This document shows, in pieces, positions 37,421 through 47,693 of a stretch of 64,000 nucleotides of DNA. The stretch spans positions 148,634 through 212,633 of the forward strand of contig NZ_QMED01000002.1 of NCBI RefSeq assembly GCF_003286125.1, written 5' to 3'. A program made the position numbers and the translations under genes. This DNA is from Algibacillus agarilyticus. GTDB lineage: Bacteria; Pseudomonadota; Gammaproteobacteria; Enterobacterales; Alteromonadaceae. The notes beneath the pieces were generated by a model. It ran no database searches and was not told where the DNA came from. It saw only the letters and a program-made list of their open reading frames with translations. Each line of letters opens with the position of its first letter. The stretch's first letter is position 1.

Positions 37421-38308
37421 ATGGAATTAAAAGCATTACAACTCTTTTTGCATTTAGCCGACAGTTTGCATTTTGGTAAAACCAGCGATGCTTTGCATGT
37501 CAGCCCATCAACGCTGAGTCGCACCATACAACGGTTAGAATTAGAAGCGGGTAATCCATTGTTTGTGCGTGATAATCGCAGTGTATCTTTAACACCAGAA
37601 GGCAAAGCTTATCGTACATTTGCTAATCAAACACTTGATGCTTGGCTGCAATTTAAAAATAATACGCGCAACGACACGCGCTCGCTAGACGGTAAACTCA
37701 GTGTTTTTTGCTCAGTAACGGCAAGTTATTCGCACTTACCACCAATATTGAATCGCTTAGCGGCTAAGCACCCTAATATTGATATTAACCTGATCACAGG
37801 CGATGCCTCATCAGCAATTCAACGCATTAGCCAAGGTGAAATCGATATTGCTATTTCGGCTAAGCCTATCAGCCTACCTGCAAATGTCGTTTTTGCGATG
37901 TTCGATCGTGTGCCAGTACATTTAATCGGCCCTGATAAAGGCTGCCAACTATCAACCAAGCTCAATGCTAATCATATTGATTGGTTAAATATACCTTATG
38001 TTGTGGCGGAGCAAGGCTTAACTAAATTACGCAGCGATGCTTGGTTTAGAGAAATGAAAATTAAACCGCACATTTACGCAACGGTCGCGGGTAATGAAGG
38101 CATTGTTTCAATGGTCGCTTTAGGTTTAGGTGTGGGCTTTGCGCCTGGTGTAGTCATTGATAATAGCCCCGTGCGTGACAAAATTAGAATAATTGAACAA
38201 CCCACACCAATCGCACCTTTTGAACTCGGTGTTTGTTGTTTGAAGAAAAAATTATCTAACCCATTAATCAATGCTTTTTGGACCGAAGCACAAGCAAATT
38301 CAACTTAA
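37421..38308 (+). CDS. ilvY: LysR-type activator of ilvC
   Basis: A 295-residue LysR-type regulator. The N-terminal helix-turn-helix (LHFGKTSDALHVSPSTLSRTIQRLE) is IlvY-like, and the C-terminal part is the periplasmic-type inducer-binding domain, which in IlvY senses acetolactate/acetohydroxybutyrate. Its divergent position next to ilvC is the classic arrangement and decides the name. A family C repeat end follows 17 bases after the stop. Confidence 0.93.
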   Translation: MELKALQLFLHLADSLHFGKTSDALHVSPSTLSRTIQRLELEAGNPLFVRDNRSVSLTPEGKAYRTFANQTLDAWLQFKNNTRNDTRSLDGKLSVFCSVTASYSHLPPILNRLAAKHPNIDINLITGDASSAIQRISQGEIDIAISAKPISLPANVVFAMFDRVPVHLIGPDKGCQLSTKLNANHIDWLNIPYVVAEQGLTKLRSDAWFREMKIKPHIYATVAGNEGIVSMVALGLGVGFAPGVVIDNSPVRDKIRIIEQPTPIAPFELGVCCLKKKLSNPLINAFWTEAQANST

Positions 38309-38325
38309 GCGATCTGAACAAATAC

Positions 38326-38345
38326 CTTGAAGTGACTTGGGTATA
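38326..38345 (+). repeat. solo terminus of repeat family C after ilvY
   Basis: CTTGAAGTGACTTGGGTATA, the exact reverse complement of 28934-28953. In both places it has the same orientation relative to the gene it follows. Confidence 0.6.
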
Positions 38346-38544
38346 AACAACTACCCAGTCATATGATAAGCCGCTTAGGCGATCTAGATGAAAAAGCAAT
38401 AAAAGTTCAGTATAATCGTCCATTTTCTGCAAACTGAGCCATTTATTCGTGTTAGCCACTTATTATGTATATCGCTCAATTGCACCACAATGATTAAACC
38501 AATACAGCGAGTTAATCATTTAGAAGGACCCCTAGTCGGTAACA

Positions 38545-40587
38545 ATGACAAATAAATTACTTTTATGCGCCCTCGTTTTAGCAAGCTCTCATGCGGCACA
38601 TGCTCACCCATCTAATAAACCTGACGAAACCATTTCAATCAAAGGGCACAAAACAACGGAATTAGGTCAAACACTGTCGGCATCAGCAGGTTCAATTAGT
38701 CAAATAGAAATAGATATTCGCCCAATGTTAAGAACCGGTGAGTTGCTTGAATTTGTTCCTGGAATGGTGGTGACTCAGCACAGCGGTTCAGGTAAAGCAA
38801 ACCAATACTTCTTACGCGGTTTTAATCTAGATCACGGCACAGACTTCGCGACCCATATTGACGGCATGCCCGTCAATATGCGCACACATGGTCATGGCCA
38901 AGGTTATACCGACCTTAACTTTATTATTCCGGAGCTGGTTAAATCGATAGACTATAAAAAAGGAACCTATTATGCAGAAGTGGGCGATTTTTCGGCGGCT
39001 GGCTCTGCACAATTCAACCTGAAAAATAAATTAAACCAACCGTTAATCAATTTAACCTTGGGTGAAAACGCCTATCAACGCCTTTTTGCAGCAGGGCAAG
39101 TCACTTTATCCAATGGCAATTTACTCGCCGGTTTAGAGCATCAAACATATAGTGGCCCTTGGCTTGATATTGACGAAGATATTAATAAAACCAATGCCTT
39201 ACTTCGTTATACAAGCACGCTTGCCCAAGGTGACTTTAATCTTACATTAATGACGTATGACAACAGTTGGAACTCAGCCGATCAAATTCCGATGCGAGCT
39301 ATTGAACAAGGTATAATTGATCCATTAGGCTCAATTGACCCCGATGTGGGCGGAGAGTCAAGTCGCTACAGTTTATCGGGCCAATGGCAAGATGCGCATT
39401 GGCAGCTATCGGCTTATGCTATCCAATCTGAACTCAACTTATTTTCTAATTTTACTTACTTGCTTGATCACCCTGAGCAAGGCGATCAATTTGAACAAGT
39501 CGATCAACGCAGCCTTTACGGCGGTGCGATCAGCTATAATGAACAATTCAATTTAGGACAGTTCAAGATAAAGCAAACAGCGGGTATACAACTGCGAATT
39601 GATGATATTAAAGAAGTTGGCTTACACCGTAGCCAACAAAGAACAAGATTAAACACAATAAGAACCGATAACGTTAACGAGCAATCGCTCGGGTTGTTTT
39701 ATCAAGCACAAACCAACTTAACAGAAAAATTAACAGCGACCGCCGGCATTCGTTACGACCACTTTAACCTTGATGTTAACAGCGATCGAGCTAACAATAG
39801 CGGCACCGCAACCGACGGGATCGCAAACGCAAAATTAATGCTTAATTATCGCATTAATCCCAATTTAGAAACCTACGCTAATGTAGGCCAAGGCTTTCAT
39901 TCTAATGATGCACGGGGCGTAACCATTACAGAAGACCCACAAACAAATGAAAGCACAGCTCCGGTTGACCTTTTAGTGCAATCAGAAGGCGCTGAACTCG
40001 GCATGCGTTGGTTTGATAATGAAACATTTAATATTTCAGCCGCTTTATGGTTATTACAATTGGACTCTGAATTATTATTTGTGGGTGATGCCGGTAATAC
40101 AGAAGCAAGTCGCCCCTCGAAGCGTTACGGTGTCGAGCTGAGTGCTTTCTACTGGTTTGCCGATAACTGGAGCTTAGATACTGAACTCGCATGGAATCAT
40201 TCTCGTTTTCGCGATCAACAAACTGACGAAGGGCAATACATTGATGGCGCTTTACCTTTTGTAGGCAGCGCGGGTATAAGCTACATAGCCGCTAAAACGG
40301 GCTGGCAAGGTTCACTTAGATATCGCTACTTTTCTGCCCGTGCCTTAGAAAGCACAAACAACATAAAAGCAGCCAGCACCCAAACCATTAATTTAGGTGT
40401 TGCATACCAGTGGCAACAATTAAAAATAGGATTTGATTGCTTAAATTTACTCGACAGCCAAGACCATGATATTACGTACTATTATGCATCTCGTTTAACA
40501 AATGAACCCAGTGAGGGCGTTGAAGATATTCATTTTCATCCATTAGAGCCACGCACTTTTAGACTAAAGTTAAGTTATCAATTTTAA
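38545..40587 (+). CDS. TonB-dependent receptor
   Basis: A 680-residue outer-membrane receptor with signal peptide (MTNKLLLCALVLASSHAAHA), a plug domain (ELLEFVPGMVVTQHSGSGKANQYFLRGF, HGTDFATHIDGMPVN) and a 22-strand-type barrel ending in Phe (FRLKLSYQF). The His-rich plug loop MRTHGHGQGYTDL is notable and typical of some metal- or small-molecule-transporting receptors. The substrate is unknown. The ribosome site is weak, with GAAGGA lying unusually far from the ATG. No transporter is adjacent. Confidence 0.9.
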   Translation: MTNKLLLCALVLASSHAAHAHPSNKPDETISIKGHKTTELGQTLSASAGSISQIEIDIRPMLRTGELLEFVPGMVVTQHSGSGKANQYFLRGFNLDHGTDFATHIDGMPVNMRTHGHGQGYTDLNFIIPELVKSIDYKKGTYYAEVGDFSAAGSAQFNLKNKLNQPLINLTLGENAYQRLFAAGQVTLSNGNLLAGLEHQTYSGPWLDIDEDINKTNALLRYTSTLAQGDFNLTLMTYDNSWNSADQIPMRAIEQGIIDPLGSIDPDVGGESSRYSLSGQWQDAHWQLSAYAIQSELNLFSNFTYLLDHPEQGDQFEQVDQRSLYGGAISYNEQFNLGQFKIKQTAGIQLRIDDIKEVGLHRSQQRTRLNTIRTDNVNEQSLGLFYQAQTNLTEKLTATAGIRYDHFNLDVNSDRANNSGTATDGIANAKLMLNYRINPNLETYANVGQGFHSNDARGVTITEDPQTNESTAPVDLLVQSEGAELGMRWFDNETFNISAALWLLQLDSELLFVGDAGNTEASRPSKRYGVELSAFYWFADNWSLDTELAWNHSRFRDQQTDEGQYIDGALPFVGSAGISYIAAKTGWQGSLRYRYFSARALESTNNIKAASTQTINLGVAYQWQQLKIGFDCLNLLDSQDHDITYYYASRLTNEPSEGVEDIHFHPLEPRTFRLKLSYQF

Positions 40588-40603
40588 GTTTTAAACATAA
40601 CAG

Positions 40604-40641
40604 AGTGATCTCAATTGTGTGTTCTGCATTTTAAGATCACT
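40604..40641 (+). terminator. hairpin after the TonB receptor gene
   Basis: AGTGATCT and AGATCACT pair perfectly with a 22-base loop, 17 bases after the stop. No T-run follows directly, so it may be an mRNA end structure rather than a terminator. Confidence 0.35.
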
Positions 40642-40724
40642 TGGGGTATCGCTTTTTATAGGCTTTTAAAAGTACTGTTAAACCTGTATCTTTCTTTACT
40701 CATCGCTAATTAATAAGTTCACTC

Positions 40725-42194
40725 ATGCAATACAAAGATCTACGCGACTTTATTCAAGGTTTAGAAGAAAAAGGCCTACTTAAGCGCATCACTCAACCCA
40801 TTTCGACTCATTTAGAAATGACCGAAATAAGCGATCGCACATTAAGAGCAGGCGGCCCAGCCTTATTATTTGAAAATCCGATCGGATTTGACACGCCCGT
40901 TTTATGTAATTTATTTGGTACACCAGAGCGTGTGGCAATGGGCATGGGCCAAACCTCGGTAACCGCTTTGCGCGGTGTTGGTGAATTACTCGCTGCTTTA
41001 AAAGAGCCTGAGCCGCCAAAAGGCTTTAAAGATGCGTTAGCTAAGTTGCCGATTTACAAACAAGTATTAAACATGGCGCCAAAGCAAATTAAAAAAGCCC
41101 CTTGTCAACAAGTCATCATTGAAGGAGACGATGTTGATTTAACAAAGTTACCGATTCAACATTGTTGGCCAGGTGACGCCGCTCCGCTTATCACTTGGGG
41201 CTTAACAGTTACTAAAGGGCCGAATAAAGATCGTCAAAATTTAGGCATATATAGGCAACAAGTCCTGGGTAAAAACAAAGTGATCATGCGCTGGTTATCT
41301 CACCGTGGTGGAGCTTTGGACTTCCAAGAATTTAAGAAGGCACACCCTGGTGAAAACTACCCCGTATCGGTTGCTTTAGGTGCTGATCCAGCCACTATCC
41401 TCGGGGCAGTAACACCGGTACCTGATACCTTATCAGAATATGCATTTGCCGGCTTATTACGTGGCAATAATACCGAAGTTGTTAAATCAATCAGTAATGA
41501 TTTACAAGTTCCAGCAAGTGCCGAATTTGTTTTAGAAGGCTATATTGCCCCCGATGAAACAGCCCCCGAAGGTCCATACGGTGACCATACTGGCTATTAT
41601 AATGAAATTGACGATTTCCCAGTGTTCACCGTAACACATATTACACATCGAAAAGATCCAATCTACCACAGCACTTATACTGGACGGCCGCCTGATGAAC
41701 CCGCTATTTTAGGTGTTGCGCTGAATGAAGTATTTGTTCCTATATTGCAAAAGCAATTTCCAGAAATAGTCGACTTTTATCTACCACCTGAAGGTTGCTC
41801 ATACAGACTGGCGGTTGTAACAATGAAGAAGCAGTATCCAGGTCACGCTAAGCGTGTGATGATGGGGGTTTGGTCTTTCTTACGTCAATTCATGTATACC
41901 AAGTTTGTTATTGTTTGCGATGATGATGTTAATGCACGCGACTGGCACGATGTTATTTGGGCGATCACGACCCGTATGGATCCCGCTCGTGATACATTGT
42001 TAATCGAAAACACACCGATTGATTATTTAGATTTTGCATCTCCTGTTTCAGGCTTAGGCTCAAAAATGGGTATGGACGCAACCAACAAATGGCCAGGTGA
42101 AACAACACGTGAATGGGGCGTACCAATTACGATGCCCGACAGCGTAAAAGAGAAAATAGATTCAATATGGCATGAACTCGGAATTGATGATTAA
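40725..42194 (+). CDS. ubiD: 3-octaprenyl-4-hydroxybenzoate decarboxylase
   Basis: A 489-residue prenylated-FMN-dependent decarboxylase of ubiquinone synthesis. [46 protein letters not shown] and [12 protein letters not shown] are UbiD landmarks. The cofactor-making ubiX is not in the window. A small ferredoxin follows 32 bases later in the position where many gammaproteobacteria carry the flavin reductase fre. Confidence 0.97.
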   Translation: MQYKDLRDFIQGLEEKGLLKRITQPISTHLEMTEISDRTLRAGGPALLFENPIGFDTPVLCNLFGTPERVAMGMGQTSVTALRGVGELLAALKEPEPPKGFKDALAKLPIYKQVLNMAPKQIKKAPCQQVIIEGDDVDLTKLPIQHCWPGDAAPLITWGLTVTKGPNKDRQNLGIYRQQVLGKNKVIMRWLSHRGGALDFQEFKKAHPGENYPVSVALGADPATILGAVTPVPDTLSEYAFAGLLRGNNTEVVKSISNDLQVPASAEFVLEGYIAPDETAPEGPYGDHTGYYNEIDDFPVFTVTHITHRKDPIYHSTYTGRPPDEPAILGVALNEVFVPILQKQFPEIVDFYLPPEGCSYRLAVVTMKKQYPGHAKRVMMGVWSFLRQFMYTKFVIVCDDDVNARDWHDVIWAITTRMDPARDTLLIENTPIDYLDFASPVSGLGSKMGMDATNKWPGETTREWGVPITMPDSVKEKIDSIWHELGIDD

Positions 42195-42226
42195 TCTGGT
42201 CGGTAAGCTAAATAAAGGTATAAAAC

Positions 42227-42526
42227 ATGAAACATAAAATAACCATTGAACCCGCTGGGATAACTTTTGAAGCAGATGAATATGATACTATTTTAGAAGC
42301 GGCTGAAGCGGCGGGGTTATCTTTTCCTTATCGTTGTCGGCAGGGTGTATGTACCGCTTGTGTTTGTATAAACAAAAACAAAGGCCAAGTCAGTTATGGT
42401 GATTTACCGCCCGTGATCACACCTGAAGAACAAGAGAAAGGTTATACATTTTGCTGTATTGGGCATGCGTTATCTGATTTAACGTTATTTCATCCAAGCC
42501 TTGTTGCGGGCGACTTAAAAAAATAA
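42227..42526 (+). CDS. plant-type [2Fe-2S] ferredoxin
   Basis: A 99-residue electron carrier with the chloroplast-type cluster motif CRQGVCTACVC (Cx4Cx2C) and a fourth Cys in YTFCCIGHAL. It is a ferredoxin domain alone, without a reductase domain. Cotranscription with ubiD (32-base gap) suggests a role in ubiquinone synthesis or in hydroxylase electron supply, but that link is inferred. Confidence 0.85.
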   Translation: MKHKITIEPAGITFEADEYDTILEAAEAAGLSFPYRCRQGVCTACVCINKNKGQVSYGDLPPVITPEEQEKGYTFCCIGHALSDLTLFHPSLVAGDLKK

Positions 42527-42590
42527 AACGCTGCTTACATTCAAACAGCGCTTCAATTAATGCTCTCAAATAGATATGTTTGAGTAAAAC

Positions 42591-43637
42591 TTAACGCTTG
42601 CATGCACTCATCAACGCTTTTTTAGCAATTTTATTGAGCGGCTCAACAAATTGTGCCGCATTTAATTGCACCGCTGCGCCTGGCATTCCCCAAACCACAC
42701 TTGTCGCTTCATCTTGAGCAATAGTAGGACAACCCGCTTGACGCATTTCTAATAAGCCTTGTGCTCCATCTGCGCCCATACCGGTTAAAATAACCCCTGT
42801 CGCGTTGCCTTTAGTTGCTTGTGCAACCGAGCTAAAAAGCTTATCAACAGCCGGGCGATGTCGATTAATTAACGGACCTTTATCCAACTGGCAAATATAG
42901 CCTAACGCTGTTTTTTTGATCGTAAGATGATCATCACCTGGCGCTATATAAACATGACCTGGTTCTAGCTTTTGATTATGACAAGCTTCATGTACTGTTA
43001 CCGCAGCCGTATTATTTAGACGAATAGCAAACGATGTTGAGAACATAGGCGGTATGTGTTGAGTAACGACAACAGGCGGACAATGTGTCGGCAGGTTTAA
43101 AACAACCTCTTTAATGGCTTCTGTACCACCTGTTGAAGCGCCGACAGCCAGAATATAGTCACTTTTAAAAGTGTATTTACTCGCATTAAAATGAGGTGTG
43201 CTATCAACGGCTTTTTGCCTTTCAGCATTTGACCGAATTTTAGCTAACGCAGCCGCTCTAATTTTAGTGTGTAGCTCAAATTGATATTCAGTTAAGGCTT
43301 CTGCAACATTATTTTTAGGCTTAGAGACATAATCGACAGCCCCAAGTTCCAAGGCTTGTAACGTTGCTGGCGCGCCCTCCGCCGTTAATGTGGATACCAT
43401 AACCACAGGCATTGGCCGTAAGCGCATTAAGTTTTTAAGAAAACTAATACCATCCATCCGCGGCATTTCAATATCAAGCGTGATCACATCAGGGTTTAAT
43501 TGTTTAATTTTTTCACGGGCATCAAAAGGGTCTTCAGCTGTCCCGATAACATTAATATCAGGAGCCACATTTAATATTTCGGTTAACAGCCCCCTAATCA
43601 GTGGCGAGTCATCGACAATTAGTACTTTAATAGCCAT
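42591..43637 (-). CDS. cheB: chemotaxis protein-glutamate methylesterase
   Basis: A 348-residue CheB that removes methyl groups from chemoreceptors when phosphorylated. The receiver domain has LIVDDSPLIRGLLTEIL and VITLDIEMPRMDG with the phospho-acceptor Asp; the esterase domain has the catalytic Ser in VGASTGGTEAI and Asp in GMGADGAQG. It closes the cheR-cheD-cheB block on the minus strand. No cheA, cheW or cheY is in the window. Confidence 0.95.
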   Translation of the reverse strand: MAIKVLIVDDSPLIRGLLTEILNVAPDINVIGTAEDPFDAREKIKQLNPDVITLDIEMPRMDGISFLKNLMRLRPMPVVMVSTLTAEGAPATLQALELGAVDYVSKPKNNVAEALTEYQFELHTKIRAAALAKIRSNAERQKAVDSTPHFNASKYTFKSDYILAVGASTGGTEAIKEVVLNLPTHCPPVVVTQHIPPMFSTSFAIRLNNTAAVTVHEACHNQKLEPGHVYIAPGDDHLTIKKTALGYICQLDKGPLINRHRPAVDKLFSSVAQATKGNATGVILTGMGADGAQGLLEMRQAGCPTIAQDEATSVVWGMPGAAVQLNAAQFVEPLNKIAKKALMSACKR

Positions 43638-43651
43638 ATACGACCTTAATT

Positions 43652-44278
43652 TTAAAATAATTCAATATCACCAGTTTGCTCTTCTTGTTCAATACCATTA
43701 AGGTAAATAGACTCTCTGGCTTGGATAGTATCATTGTGTAAACTACGCAGTTTTTTTAACTTAACCGTGCCACTATTGGGATGAAACAAAACTTTTCGAG
43801 GCCAAGGCCCTCCCACGTTGTGCGCAACAACAGGAATATGCTCTTCACGTAAAAAATGTCGAACAAAATCAATATTACTCTCTCCAACATCCGACATATT
43901 AGGTACGATTTTGCCACCACCAAAAACTTTTGCTAGTAAATTGTCACGTTGGCCACCATTTTTCATAATCTCGTTGATTAAATGTTCCATCGCCCAGTGA
44001 CCATATCGGCAAGTATAACTTAGGTCACCTTCCCAACCGACTGAACCATGGTTATCATTTTTAATTGGCAACATAAAATGATTCATGCCGCCAATACCTA
44101 ATTTTTCATCCCATATGCATGCCGAAATACAACTGCCTAATACCGTTGAAACCAATTCATTATTTTTGGTGACGTACAGTTCGCCCGGTAATATTTTAGC
44201 AATAACAATATCTCGCCGCTTATCAACAAAGCGTTTGATATTTTCAAACCCTCGAAAAGGTTGTAACAACGTAGTCAT
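43652..44278 (-). CDS. cheD: chemoreceptor glutamine deamidase
   Basis: A 208-residue CheD that converts specific receptor glutamines to glutamates. The catalytic Cys and His are in TVLGSCISACIWDEKLGIGG and MNHFMLP. It lies four bases after cheR and 14 before cheB, so the three genes form one operon. Confidence 0.92.
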   Translation of the reverse strand: MTTLLQPFRGFENIKRFVDKRRDIVIAKILPGELYVTKNNELVSTVLGSCISACIWDEKLGIGGMNHFMLPIKNDNHGSVGWEGDLSYTCRYGHWAMEHLINEIMKNGGQRDNLLAKVFGGGKIVPNMSDVGESNIDFVRHFLREEHIPVVAHNVGGPWPRKVLFHPNSGTVKLKKLRSLHNDTIQARESIYLNGIEQEEQTGDIELF

Positions 44279-44282
44279 GATG

Positions 44283-45131
44283 TTATTTCCTTCGTTGATA
44301 AATAGTATGGCCTAGCGGTTCGAACTCTTGTACACCTCGTTGCATACTTTCAGAATGGCCTAAAAATAAGTAACCACCCGGTCGCAGTAAACTAGCGTAA
44401 CGCTGAAACAATTCATCCTTAGTGGGTTGATCGAAATAAATAACTACATTACGACAAAAAATAACATCAAACGGCCCTTTCATTGGCCATTTTTCTAATA
44501 AATTTAATCGTTTGAAATGAATGTTTTTTTGCGCTATATCTTTAATTTTAAACGAATCACCAGCTTGATTTCTCACAAACCAATTACTTTTTATTTGATC
44601 AGGTATGGTTTCAACATTTGAATCAGAATAAATACCTTTGGCCGCTTTCGCTAATACATTAGAATCAAGATCGGTCGCGAGTATTTTTACATCCCACCCT
44701 GGTAACATGAGATCTTTCGCTAGAGTCATCGCAATTGAATAGGGCTCTTCACCAGTTGAACAACCTGCTGACCAAAAGCGAACTCGTTTATCAACTGCAT
44801 GAATTTTTTTTAATTCGGGGATCACTTGTCGAGTTAAAAAATCAAAATGATGAGACTCTCGGAAAAAAGACGTTAAATTAGTGGTGATTGCATTAATAAA
44901 ATGGCTAAATTCTTCATCTTTATGTGAATCGAGGTAGTGTAAATATTCAGTGAAATCTTCAAGTTTTAATGCTCTAATGCGGCGAGTTAAACGCGAATAA
45001 ACCATTTCTCGTTTATGATCACCTAATACAATACCTGCCGACTTATATACCTGATCACGAATATTAATAAAATTTTGGTCCGTCATCACAAATTCGTGCT
45101 TTGCCAAGATCGTTACTCCACAATAATGCAT
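44283..45131 (-). CDS. cheR: chemotaxis protein methyltransferase
   Basis: A 282-residue SAM-dependent enzyme that methylates chemoreceptor glutamates. RVRFWSAGCSTGEEPYSIAMTLA is the SAM-binding motif and FDVIFCRNVVIYF the catalytic segment. The first ATG (45131) gives the usual length; a second at 45086 is possible, and neither has a strong ribosome site. First gene of the cheRDB operon. Confidence 0.93.
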   Translation of the reverse strand: MHYCGVTILAKHEFVMTDQNFINIRDQVYKSAGIVLGDHKREMVYSRLTRRIRALKLEDFTEYLHYLDSHKDEEFSHFINAITTNLTSFFRESHHFDFLTRQVIPELKKIHAVDKRVRFWSAGCSTGEEPYSIAMTLAKDLMLPGWDVKILATDLDSNVLAKAAKGIYSDSNVETIPDQIKSNWFVRNQAGDSFKIKDIAQKNIHFKRLNLLEKWPMKGPFDVIFCRNVVIYFDQPTKDELFQRYASLLRPGGYLFLGHSESMQRGVQEFEPLGHTIYQRRK

Positions 45132-45234
45132 TTAAAATAGGGAAATAAAAATAAGCTGCACCAACTTGCTATCCTTCAACATTCAGAATGAATAGCTTAA
45201 CGGCTTATATAATTTAAGGTTAGTAGAGAAAGAG

Positions 45235-45258
45235 GCGAATGCAATAGACTACATTCGC
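45235..45258 (-). terminator. hairpin after dusA
   Basis: GCGAATG/CATTCGC with a ten-base loop, ten bases past the dusA stop; no good T-run, so termination is uncertain. Confidence 0.4.
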
Positions 45259-45268
45259 GAAAAGCAGT

Positions 45269-46252
45269 TTATTTCATTGCATCTATTGCACGAAGGACGA
45301 TTTGTGGATCGTTAGCATAATGGCGGGCATTTTCACTTAAATAACGACGCCATGATCGGGCCCCTGGTTGACCAGAGAATAACCCCAGCATATGCCTTAA
45401 AACATGCCAAGTAGTCGCTCGTTCGTCATCTTTTAATTGCTGTTCAATATAAGGGATCATCGCTAATGCAATCGCTTCACGGCTTTGTTTTTGTGTTTCT
45501 GCTCCAAATAAACGACTATCAACATCCGTTAACATGTATGGATTTTGATAAACGGCTCGCCCAAGCATAACCCCATCAACGTGCAACAAATGTTGCGCAG
45601 CCTGCTCAAATGTATTTATCCCACCATTAATTGAAATCATTAACGCCGGGTAATCACGTTTTAATTGATAAACTCGATCATAATTAAGCTCTGGTATTTC
45701 GCGGTTTTCTTTGGGGCTTAAACCTTTAAGCCAAGCCTTGCGGGCATGTACGATATAATGATGACAACCTTGAGCCATGGTTTTTTCAACAAATTCAGTT
45801 AAAAATTCATAACTGTCAAAATCATCAATACCAATACGTGTTTTAAGAGTTATAGGTGTATCGGTAACTGCTTTCATTGATTTTAAACAATCAGCGACAC
45901 GCTCTGGTTCAGCCATTAAGCAAGCACCAAATGCGCCATTTTGTACTCGATCAGAGGGGCAACCCACATTTATATTAATTTCATCGTATCCGTAATCTGT
46001 TGCTTTTTTTGCACTTTGTGCCATAGCTTCAGGATCACTTCCACCCAACTGTAAAACAACAGGGTGTTCAGCATCTGAATACTGTAAATAATCAGCCTTG
46101 CCATGAATAATCGCCCCAGTTGTCACCATTTCTGTATACAAAACCGCTTTTGTACTCATTAAACGATAAAAATAACGACAGTGACGATCTGTCCAATCGA
46201 GCATTGGGGCAACAGAAAAAGAATGATCAATTTTATTACGAGTTAAATTCAC
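45269..46252 (-). CDS. dusA: tRNA-dihydrouridine(20/20a) synthase
   Basis: A 327-residue flavoenzyme that reduces uridines in the tRNA D-loop. The start FSVAPMLDWTDRHCRYFYRLM is typical of DusA; NVGCPSDRVQNGAFGACLM holds the catalytic Cys and VDGVMLGRAVYQNPY binds FMN. Stands alone, divergent from the repeat-rich gap 46253-46879. Confidence 0.95.
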   Translation of the reverse strand: MNLTRNKIDHSFSVAPMLDWTDRHCRYFYRLMSTKAVLYTEMVTTGAIIHGKADYLQYSDAEHPVVLQLGGSDPEAMAQSAKKATDYGYDEININVGCPSDRVQNGAFGACLMAEPERVADCLKSMKAVTDTPITLKTRIGIDDFDSYEFLTEFVEKTMAQGCHHYIVHARKAWLKGLSPKENREIPELNYDRVYQLKRDYPALMISINGGINTFEQAAQHLLHVDGVMLGRAVYQNPYMLTDVDSRLFGAETQKQSREAIALAMIPYIEQQLKDDERATTWHVLRHMLGLFSGQPGARSWRRYLSENARHYANDPQIVLRAIDAMK

Positions 46253-46443
46253 AAATAACCTTGTTTATCATGTAACAGAAAAATAATATGTGCGATTTTA
46301 AAACAGGGCAAACTTAAGCCCATCAACGTTGATGGTTTACATAAGATCAATTCGAAAAAAGCACAGTTATAGAGCACATCATAACATTTCTGCTACCTAG
46401 AAAAGAAACCATATTATAATTTCCCGACGAAGTGCTACATTTA

Positions 46444-46659
46444 ATATACTCAAGTCGCTTCAAAATGTTGGGGCAGTGATAATTTAAATTGATGTAGGCA
46501 CAGCTTGCGCTTCCTGCTCAGGCTCACCTACCCCCATATACCCGCGACAAATAGGTGTAAATTTAATGGGTTAAATTAAGCCTGTTTAACAGCATAAATT
46601 AATTTAAAACCCACCGAGACTTAGATCCTGAGCGAGTATCTTGAATTATTTGGGCATAT
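46444..46659. repeat. repeat family C element (216 bp)
   Basis: Left end ATATACTCAAGTCGCTTCAA and right end, reversed, ATATGCCCAAATAATTCAAG are imperfect inverted copies, and both resemble the solo family C termini at 28934 and 38326. The interior (GCACAGCTTGCGCTTCCTGC region) has no coding capacity. It lies in the 627-bp gap 46253-46879, whose only other content is family A copy 3. Confidence 0.5.
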
Positions 46660-46721
46660 AAGATGACTAAAGCATTCAACAATATATTTTGAACAAGCAA
46701 TGATTAATAGGCAATTTAAGC

Positions 46722-46850
46722 TATAGTCAAAGCGATCGGGTTTTAGGGGAAGCCGTCAAGCTTCGAGACCCCATGAGCATATGCTCTACTATGTGATTGG
46801 GGCGAGTAAGCGCTGACAATGAACCATAAAACTTGAGCGAGAAGACTATA
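46722..46850 (+). repeat. dispersed repeat family A, copy 3 (internally deleted, 129 bp)
   Basis: Has both ends (TATAGTCAAAGCGATCGGG and GAAGACTATA) but lacks about 140 bp of interior relative to copy 2. It ends 29 bases before the start of the binding-protein gene; an opposite copy lies beyond that gene. Confidence 0.85.
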
Positions 46851-46879
46851 TTTTAATAAAAACATAAGTGGGGTCTTGC

Positions 46880-47662
46880 ATGAAAACAGCTATTAGCTTG
46901 TCACTAGTTTTGACCCTTGTCGTGTTTAATTTTATCTTTAATGTGAATGGTAACGAAACTGCGAATCATAAAGTCGACTTTGTTATTAACATTCCCGAAG
47001 CAATTGAAGACACGAAGACGAGCAAAGAATTACAATTTTTTTATAATGCAGTTTATGATGAACTCAATATTGAACCAACTTATCTATTTATCCCGGCTAA
47101 ACGTGGCTTTAAGTACTTTAAAAACAATACCATTCAAGCTGAAGCTTTTCGAACGGAAGCAGTCGGTGATTTGAATGTACTAGCGACTCAAATAAAGCCG
47201 GCAATTGCGAAAGTGGCTGTTGCTTTATTTTGCATAAAACCAAAATACTGCACCATAAATAAAGGCTTTGTTTATGGCATGCCGAGTGGCTTTGAGAAAG
47301 GTAAAATAATATGTGCACGTTTAGGAATTAATTGTGAATATATAAACCAAACGGCAAAATTATCAAAGATGTTAGATCTCAATATAGTTGATGCTGTTTT
47401 ATCACCTTACCCTGCTTATAAAAAATTATTGTGCTCTACAGAGCAAAATGATTTTTATTTTAATAGACTGAAAGACAGCAGTTTCGGCATTTATCACTAT
47501 ATCAACACTGAAGATCGAACGTTCATTCAAAATCTTGAGCAAAGTCTTAAAAAGCATTTAGCAAAAGGGACATTGAATTTACAACAATTCACAGGCGTAC
47601 CAAACTTAGAGAAATGCAATAAGACATTACACTCTATTCTCACTAAGGTTACTTCCCCTTAA
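46880..47662 (+). CDS. periplasmic binding-protein-like secreted protein
   Basis: A 260-residue protein with signal peptide (MKTAISLSLVLTLVVFNFIF) resembling the type 2 periplasmic binding fold without a clear family: AKRGFKYFKNNTIQAEAFR, FVYGMPSGFEKGKIICARLG and DAVLSPYPAYKKLL. The mature domain has several Cys residues that could form disulfides. ATG at 46880 is preferred over GTG at 46868. It stands alone, bracketed within ~30 bases on each side by inverted family A repeats. Confidence 0.65.
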   Translation: MKTAISLSLVLTLVVFNFIFNVNGNETANHKVDFVINIPEAIEDTKTSKELQFFYNAVYDELNIEPTYLFIPAKRGFKYFKNNTIQAEAFRTEAVGDLNVLATQIKPAIAKVAVALFCIKPKYCTINKGFVYGMPSGFEKGKIICARLGINCEYINQTAKLSKMLDLNIVDAVLSPYPAYKKLLCSTEQNDFYFNRLKDSSFGIYHYINTEDRTFIQNLEQSLKKHLAKGTLNLQQFTGVPNLEKCNKTLHSILTKVTSP

Positions 47663-47693
47663 CCGATTAAATCCAGCGGGTACATTTGACTGA

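Noticed and set aside
46253-46879. Possible tRNA gene near dusA
   Set aside because: No cloverleaf or GTTCGA-type T-loop could be found; the gap is explained by repeat families C and A.
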